Assembly (NCBI GenBank): GCA_938003515.1
Contig: CALKYL010000465.1
Location: 1 to 8,121, forward strand
Direction of reading: 5' to 3'
DNA: 8,121 bases
Source: an uncultured bacterium
Lineage (GTDB): Bacteria; Planctomycetota; UBA1135; UBA2386
In this document: positions 6,683 to 8,121 of the stretch, piece by piece
Position numbering within the stretch: the stretch's first letter is position 1
Layout: every line of letters begins with the position of its first letter
Made by a program: the position numbers and the translations under genes
The notes under the pieces: generated by a model
Databases searched by the model: none
Seen by the model: only the letters and a program-made list of their open reading frames with translations
What the model was told of the DNA's origin: nothing

Positions 6683-7540
6683 ATGTGGCTGTGGATCGGA
6701 CTCGGCTGGGGCGCGCTCGCGATGGTCTTCGCGGCGCTGCACCACCGGCTGCGACGCGGCTCGCTGCGTCATCCGCCCGAGGTGGCGGCCTTCGTGCTGC
6801 GGCTCGAGAACGAACTCGCGGCAGCGCACCCCGGGGTCCGCTTCCTGGGACTGCTGCCGGATCGCTTCGCCTGTCTGTTGTGGGTCGACGGCCAGGAGAC
6901 GCCGGTCGGGCTCTACGAGGCGTTCCGGCACGCGGAGGCCTATCCGGAGGCGTTCCCGCGCATGGTCGCGCGCCTCGTCGCGGACATCCGCGAGGTCGGC
7001 CTCGACCGCGCCGACCAGATCGAGTTCGCAGCCGCCGCGCAGCACCTGCTGCCGCAGGTGCGCAGCCGCGCCTGGCTCGAGCAGCAGGGGACCTTCGGCG
7101 ATTCGGGCCTGGTCTCGACGCCGCTGAACGACGAACTCGTCGTCGTCTACGTCGTCGACGACGCGTCGTGCATGGTGTTCGTCTGCCGCGCGCACCTGCA
7201 GCGCTGGCAGCGCGACGTGGCCGACGTGCACAACCTCGCGCTCGGGAACCTCGAGCGCCTCGGCCGCAACGGCCTCGAGGGCGCCGGCGCGGACCCGGTG
7301 CTGCTGCAGTCCGGCGACGGCTTCGACGCCTCGCGGCTCCTGCTGCTCGACCGCACCGAAGGGCTGCTCGTCGCCGTGCCGGATCGCGACACGCTGTGGG
7401 CGGGGCCGGAGGGGGGCCAGGACCTCGCGTCGCTGATGGCCACGACCGAGGCGCTCGCGGATCGTGCGGCCCACCCGGTCTCGCCGAGCCTGTTCCGCTT
7501 CACTGGCGGCCGGCTCGAGCCCGTGCCAGCTCGGCGCTGA
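6683..7540 (+). CDS. DUF1444 / YtpQ-family protein with N-terminal membrane anchor
   Basis: 285 residues from the ATG at 6683-6685. Residues 2-19 (WLWIGLGWGALAMVFAAL) are one hydrophobic segment followed by HHRLRRG, so the protein is probably an inner-membrane signal anchor with a cytoplasmic body. The body resembles the YtpQ/DUF1444 family as I remember it: a central LNDELVVVYVVDD (148-160), a helix with DVHNLALGNLERL (181-193), and GDGFDASRLLLLDRTEG followed by LLVAVPDRDTLWAG (211-241). The family has no established biochemical function that I know of. The known Bacillus member has, to my memory, no such anchor, so the N-terminal helix may be a lineage feature. It is divergent from the regulator gene and converges on, and overlaps by 41 bases, the gene to its right. 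No ribosome-binding site is visible and a GC-rich hairpin sits just before the start, so the exact start is less certain than the frame. Confidence 0.82.
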   Translation: MWLWIGLGWGALAMVFAALHHRLRRGSLRHPPEVAAFVLRLENELAAAHPGVRFLGLLPDRFACLLWVDGQETPVGLYEAFRHAEAYPEAFPRMVARLVADIREVGLDRADQIEFAAAAQHLLPQVRSRAWLEQQGTFGDSGLVSTPLNDELVVVYVVDDASCMVFVCRAHLQRWQRDVADVHNLALGNLERLGRNGLEGAGADPVLLQSGDGFDASRLLLLDRTEGLLVAVPDRDTLWAGPEGGQDLASLMATTEALADRAAHPVSPSLFRFTGGRLEPVPARR

Positions 7541-8121
7541 GCTCCACGACCTCGACCGCCGGCACCTCGAAGCGCTGGCGCAGCTCGGGCCGCAAGGCGT
7601 CCTGCAGCTCGTAGCTGCCGGCCCCGAGCTGCAGCGCCAGCTCGGTTCCGCGCACCAGCGTGACGCCGGCGGTGCCGTGCAGCATCGGCAGCCACTGTCG
7701 GTCGTCGACGCGCTGCAGCCGCAGCGGCCCGGCGCGGTCGTGGTCGGTCGGCAGGTCGAGTCGGACGCGGTGCACCGCGCCGGGCAGGGTCACGATCGCC
7801 GTCGAGCGGCCGTTCGTCGCCGTGACCTAGATCTCCTGGCGCGAGAGGTAGCAGTGCGGCGCGTGCTGGCTCCGCGCCGCGAAGGTGAGCGTCAGGCGCA
7901 CGCCGGCCGCGGCGTCGCCGGTGACCAGCAGGGCGCCGTCGCCGCCGGGCAACGCGTCGCGCAGCGGCAGCCAGCGGAACTCCGAGCCGGTCTCCGAGTG
8001 GAACGTCGCGACGCCGGCCTCGCCGTCCCGCAGCGAGGGCGCCACGTCGACGCCGCGCACCGGGCCCGTGTAGCGCGCTTCGCCGGGGATGAAACGGCGC
8101 CAAATTATCTCCTCAACCATA
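7500..8121 (-). pseudogene. Beta-rich protein of unknown function, 5'-partial, interrupted by an in-frame TAG
   Basis: One reading frame runs from the right edge to a TGA at 7500-7502. It is continuous in codon style on both sides of a single TAG at 7827-7829. The upstream part (7830-8120, 97 codons) begins with a Met at the very edge, probably internal to a longer gene. It contains alternating hydrophobic stretches such as ALLVTGDAAAGVRLTLTF. The downstream part (7503-7826, 108 codons) continues with VTATNGRSTAIVTLPGAV and GTELALQLGAGSYELQD, which reads like beta-sandwich or carboxypeptidase-regulatory-like modules of planctomycete-type secreted or envelope proteins. That resemblance is weak. 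Replacing TAG by GAG, one base different, would give SRQEIEVTATNG, fully in style. The interruption may be a genuine nonsense mutation or a sequence error. The first six or seven codons at the edge (ATG GTT GAG GAG ATA ATT) are AT-rich, unlike the rest. The function is not recognised. Confidence 0.6.

Noticed and set aside
7128..7168. CGTCGT/CGACGA-rich stretch with hairpin potential
   Set aside because: It encodes the conserved LNDELVVVYVVDDAS strand of DUF1444; the repeats follow from Val/Asp codons.
3341..7540. A plus-strand reading frame of about 1400 codons without a stop, ending in the DUF1444 protein
   Set aside because: Only the part from 6683 on has real protein character. The rest is antisense to mutS, the desulfurase and the regulator and is Arg/Ala-rich, as expected from stop-poor GC-rich DNA.
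1..8121. New defence system, mobile element, CRISPR or tRNA
   Set aside because: I looked on both strands for repeats, integrase or transposase motifs, nuclease or toxin motifs and cloverleaf-like sequence, and saw none that could be supported.

Overview
This is a very GC-rich bacterial window (by eye about 70% GC or more). It carries six protein-coding genes and no RNA gene, CRISPR array, insertion sequence or phage gene that I can recognise. The organism cannot be fixed from the sequence alone. The combination of extreme GC, a FHA-GAF-AAA-Fis regulator, a two-lobed GNAT protein and many GTG starts fits Planctomycetota, Myxococcota or a related deep lineage. That is inference, not evidence of a named taxon. 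Both ends cut through genes, and the right end contains suspicious AT-rich codons and an in-frame stop, so this may be a complete metagenomic contig.

Layout. Four genes run leftward on the minus strand. From right to left they are a Fis-family regulator with FHA and GAF domains (4700-6457), a NifS/IscS-type cysteine desulfurase (3458-4630), the mismatch-repair ATPase MutS (849-3461) and a GNAT acetyltransferase (1-772, cut by the window edge). The desulfurase stop and the MutS GTG start overlap in a GTGA, so those two are translationally coupled. The regulator and the GNAT gene are separated from them by 69 and 76 bases. A 225-base divergent intergenic region (6458-6682) holds the leader of the regulator on one side. 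On the other side it holds the leader of a plus-strand, membrane-anchored DUF1444/YtpQ-family protein (6683-7540). The last gene (7500-8121, minus, partial) converges on that protein and overlaps it by 41 bases; its reading frame is interrupted by one TAG.

How the genes may work together. MutS starts mismatch repair. The desulfurase supplies sulfur for Fe-S clusters or thiolated tRNA. Coupling them implies co-expression, but the mechanism is unknown to me. The upstream regulator looks like a sigma-54 activator that has lost its Walker A lysine, its Walker B glutamate and the GAFTGA loop, while keeping a good Fis-type DNA-binding helix-turn-helix. It is probably a pseudo-ATPase DNA-binding protein.

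Most worth a second look: this degenerate activator; MutS with Leu instead of the mismatch-wedge Phe, located in the only spot of the window with TTA codons; a second patch of odd codons with an A7 run in mutS; the ribosome-binding site of the regulator inside alternative hairpins; and the in-frame amber codon near the right end. Several of these could be sequence errors, and each is flagged with that alternative. I did not find a convincing new defence or mobile system.
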